From Ferirhizobium litorale (GTDB lineage Bacteria > Pseudomonadota > Alphaproteobacteria > Rhizobiales > Rhizobiaceae): a stretch of DNA of 64,000 nucleotides. A program made the position numbers and the translations under genes. Shown one piece after another: positions 62,351 to 64,000 of this stretch (positions are counted from its first letter, which is position 1; each line of letters opens with the position of its first letter). The DNA lies in the NCBI GenBank assembly GCA_030028905.1, contig JALDYZ010000004.1, forward strand, positions 248,001-312,000, read 5' to 3'. The notes below the pieces were generated by a model. It saw only the letters and a program-made list of their open reading frames with translations, was not told the DNA's origin and did not search any database.

Positions 62351-63928
62351 ATGGAATTCGACATTGTGACGCTATCGCGTCTGCAGTTCGCCATGACGGC
62401 GCTTTATCATTTCCTTTTCGTACCGCTGACGCTCGGACTGTCCGTAATCCTCGCCATCATGGAGACGGTCTACGTCATGACCGGACGGGTCATCTGGCGC
62501 CAGATGACCAAGTTCTGGGGCACGCTGTTCGGCATCAATTTTGCAATGGGCGTCGCCACCGGCATCGTGATGGAGTTCCAGTTCGGCATGAACTGGAGCT
62601 ATTACAGTCACTATGTCGGCGATGTCTTCGGCGCACCGCTTGCCATCGAAGGGCTGATGGCCTTCTTCCTCGAGGCGACCTTCGTCGGCCTCTTCTTCTT
62701 CGGCTGGGATCGACTTTCCAAGGTCGGCCATCTAATCGTCACCTGGCTGGTGGCAGCCGGGTCGAACTTCTCGGCGCTGTGGATCCTCATTGCCAATGGC
62801 TGGATGCAGAACCCAGTCGGCTCGGCCTTCAATCCGCAAACGATGCGCATGGAGGTGACCGACTTCTTCCAGGTGGTGTTCAACCCCGTTGCGCAGGCAA
62901 AATTCGTGCACACCGTGTCTGCCGGCTATGTCACCGCGTCCTTCTTCGTCCTTGGCGTTTCCGCCTGGTACATCCTGAAGAGCCGGCATATCGATCTCGC
63001 CAAGCGCTCGATGACGGTTGCCGCATCCTTCGGGCTTGCCTCGGCGCTTTCAGTCGTCGTGCTCGGTGACGAGAGCGGTTACCTGTCGACCGAACACCAG
63101 AAGATGAAGCTCGCCGCGATCGAGGCGATGTGGGAAACCGAGCCGGCGCCGGCCGCCTTCACGGTGTTCGGCTTTCCGGACAGCGAAGCCCGCGAGACGC
63201 ATTTCGCGGTGCGCGTTCCGTGGGTCATGGGGCTGATCGGGACGCGCTCCCTGAACACCGAGATCCCGGGGATCGCCGAACTGGTCGAACATGCCGAAAC
63301 CCGCATCCGGAACGGTATTGTGGCCTATGACGCGCTTCAGCAGATCAGGGCATCCACCAATCCTTCGGCCCTCACTCCCGAGATCCGAAACACATTCGAG
63401 GACAACGGGCGCGATCTCGGCTACGCGCTGCTGCTCAAACGCTATGTCGACGATCCGCGCCAGGCGACCGACGAACAGATCGCCATGGCCGCGGCGGACA
63501 CGGTCCCCAACGTGCCGCTGCTGTTCTGGTCGTTCCGCATCATGGTCGGTCTTGGCGTGTTCTTCATTCTGATGATGGGAGTATTCTTCGTGCTTTCGGC
63601 ACGGCGGCACCTTGACCGCTATCCGGTCCTTCTCAAGCTCGCGGTGCTGGCAATCCCGTTGCCATGGGTCGCAGCCGAAATGGGCTGGATCGTCGCCGAA
63701 TCCGGGCGCCAGCCCTGGACCATCGAGGGCGTCCTGCCGACGGCGGTGGGCGTCTCCAACCTCGGCGCCTCGACCGTGCTGATGACCATTATCGGCTTTG
63801 CGGTGCTCTACACCGTGCTGATCATCATCGAGATGATCCTGATGCTGAAGGCCATCGGGCACGGTCCCGATCCGGATACCAGCCCGGATGCGAAACTGAT
63901 CTCAGAAAACATCGTTCCCGCGGAGTAA
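62351..63928 (+). CDS. cydA: Cytochrome bd ubiquinol oxidase subunit I
   Basis: A 525-residue membrane subunit that holds haems b558, b595 and d and oxidises ubiquinol. The start LSRLQFAMTALYHFLFVPLT carries the His ligand for haem b595; the periplasmic-facing Q-loop is of the long type, like that of E. coli (GFPDSEARETHFAVRVPW to GYALLLKRY), and ESGRQPWTIEGVLPT is the signature near the Met ligand. Cytochrome bd has high oxygen affinity and supports respiration under low oxygen. A strong ribosome site GTTAGGAGAGGCCT precedes the start. Confidence 0.97.
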   Translation: MEFDIVTLSRLQFAMTALYHFLFVPLTLGLSVILAIMETVYVMTGRVIWRQMTKFWGTLFGINFAMGVATGIVMEFQFGMNWSYYSHYVGDVFGAPLAIEGLMAFFLEATFVGLFFFGWDRLSKVGHLIVTWLVAAGSNFSALWILIANGWMQNPVGSAFNPQTMRMEVTDFFQVVFNPVAQAKFVHTVSAGYVTASFFVLGVSAWYILKSRHIDLAKRSMTVAASFGLASALSVVVLGDESGYLSTEHQKMKLAAIEAMWETEPAPAAFTVFGFPDSEARETHFAVRVPWVMGLIGTRSLNTEIPGIAELVEHAETRIRNGIVAYDALQQIRASTNPSALTPEIRNTFEDNGRDLGYALLLKRYVDDPRQATDEQIAMAAADTVPNVPLLFWSFRIMVGLGVFFILMMGVFFVLSARRHLDRYPVLLKLAVLAIPLPWVAAEMGWIVAESGRQPWTIEGVLPTAVGVSNLGASTVLMTIIGFAVLYTVLIIIEMILMLKAIGHGPDPDTSPDAKLISENIVPAE

Positions 63929-63934
63929 CAGGCC

Positions 63935-64000
63935 ATGATCCTCCACGAACTCATCAGCTATGACGTTTTGCGCCTGATATGGTGGCTCATTCTCGGTGTC
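63935..64000 (+). CDS. cydB: Cytochrome bd ubiquinol oxidase subunit II, 5' fragment
   Basis: The gene is cut by the right edge of the window after 22 codons. The residues MILHELISYDVLRLIWWLIL are a typical CydB N-terminus with the start of the first helix. It begins six bases after the cydA stop and has an AACAGGCC ribosome site. Whether a small cydX gene follows cannot be seen. Confidence 0.9.
   Translation, partial: MILHELISYDVLRLIWWLILGV

Noticed and set aside
1-64000. Search for CRISPR arrays, insertion sequences, prophage or integrase genes
   Set aside because: No regularly spaced repeats, transposase or integrase frames were seen; both tRNA genes lack flanking integration signs.

Overview
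The window reads as a chromosomal segment of an alphaproteobacterium of the order Hyphomicrobiales (Rhizobiales), most likely family Rhizobiaceae (Sinorhizobium/Ensifer, Shinella, Rhizobium, Agrobacterium and relatives). The case rests on high GC, dense codon use typical of the group, a gcrA cell-cycle gene with GANTC sites, a SAM-II riboswitch in front of metZ, a fructose ABC system of the FrcBCAK type, the long alphaproteobacterial form of dCTP deaminase, and many small rhizobial conserved hypothetical genes. Species cannot be fixed from the sequence alone. I see no rRNA operon, insertion sequence, prophage or CRISPR array; almost everything looks like core chromosome.

Layout. 1-9 kb: the start of a DEXH helicase gene, two tandem YitT-type membrane proteins, a TPR-methyltransferase, a CAP-domain lipoprotein, a MATE exporter, pyrD with a DUF952 gene, a LuxR-type response regulator, an S24/LexA-fold repressor and a TerB-like protein. 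9-17 kb: a periplasmic binding protein divergent from a membrane glycosyltransferase, a chemoreceptor, and an adenylate cyclase gene broken by a one-base frameshift near 16380. 17-18.7 kb: rpsU, cspA, small proteins, tRNA-Gly(CCC). 18.8-25.2 kb: dcd, metZ (own promoter, SAM-II riboswitch and terminator), apaG, hslO, argF, argD. 25.2-31.6 kb: gcrA with a CtrA-type box and a GANTC cluster, phoR, ppk2, a nitronate monooxygenase and tRNA-Thr(CGT). 32-37 kb: a GlxA-type regulator, modABC with two Mo-box-like palindromes, trmO.

37-50.6 kb is centred on carbon metabolism: fadD, pgi, a PfkB fructokinase, pyrE, pyrC, and the fructose importer frcB-frcC-frcA-frcK divergent from a ROK regulator and an RbsD/FucU mutarotase-like gene. 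Import (Frc), phosphorylation (fructokinase) and isomerisation to glucose-6-phosphate (Pgi) lie within 12 kb and together make a route from external fructose to the Entner-Doudoroff pathway. 50.8-57.9 kb holds a CHASE2 adenylate cyclase facing a FecR-domain protein, a Sel1-repeat protein, a proline-racemase-superfamily enzyme with an atypical SDR partner, and a DUF900 lipoprotein hydrolase. From 58 kb to the end is a cytochrome bd locus: a GbsR/MarR-type regulator, cydD, cydC, cydA and the first codons of cydB, apparently driven by an FNR/FixK-type promoter.

The main interest lies in regulatory DNA that can be read directly: the complete metZ riboswitch unit, the gcrA control region, the class II anaerobox promoter of the cyd locus, twin Mo-boxes at modA, matching palindromes in front of the nitronate monooxygenase and fadD genes, and a candidate ROK operator in the frc divergon. 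I found no clear evidence of an entirely new multi-gene system. The least explained pairs are the Ser/Cys proline-racemase homologue with an SDR lacking its catalytic Ser and Lys, and the CHASE2 cyclase with its FecR-domain neighbour.
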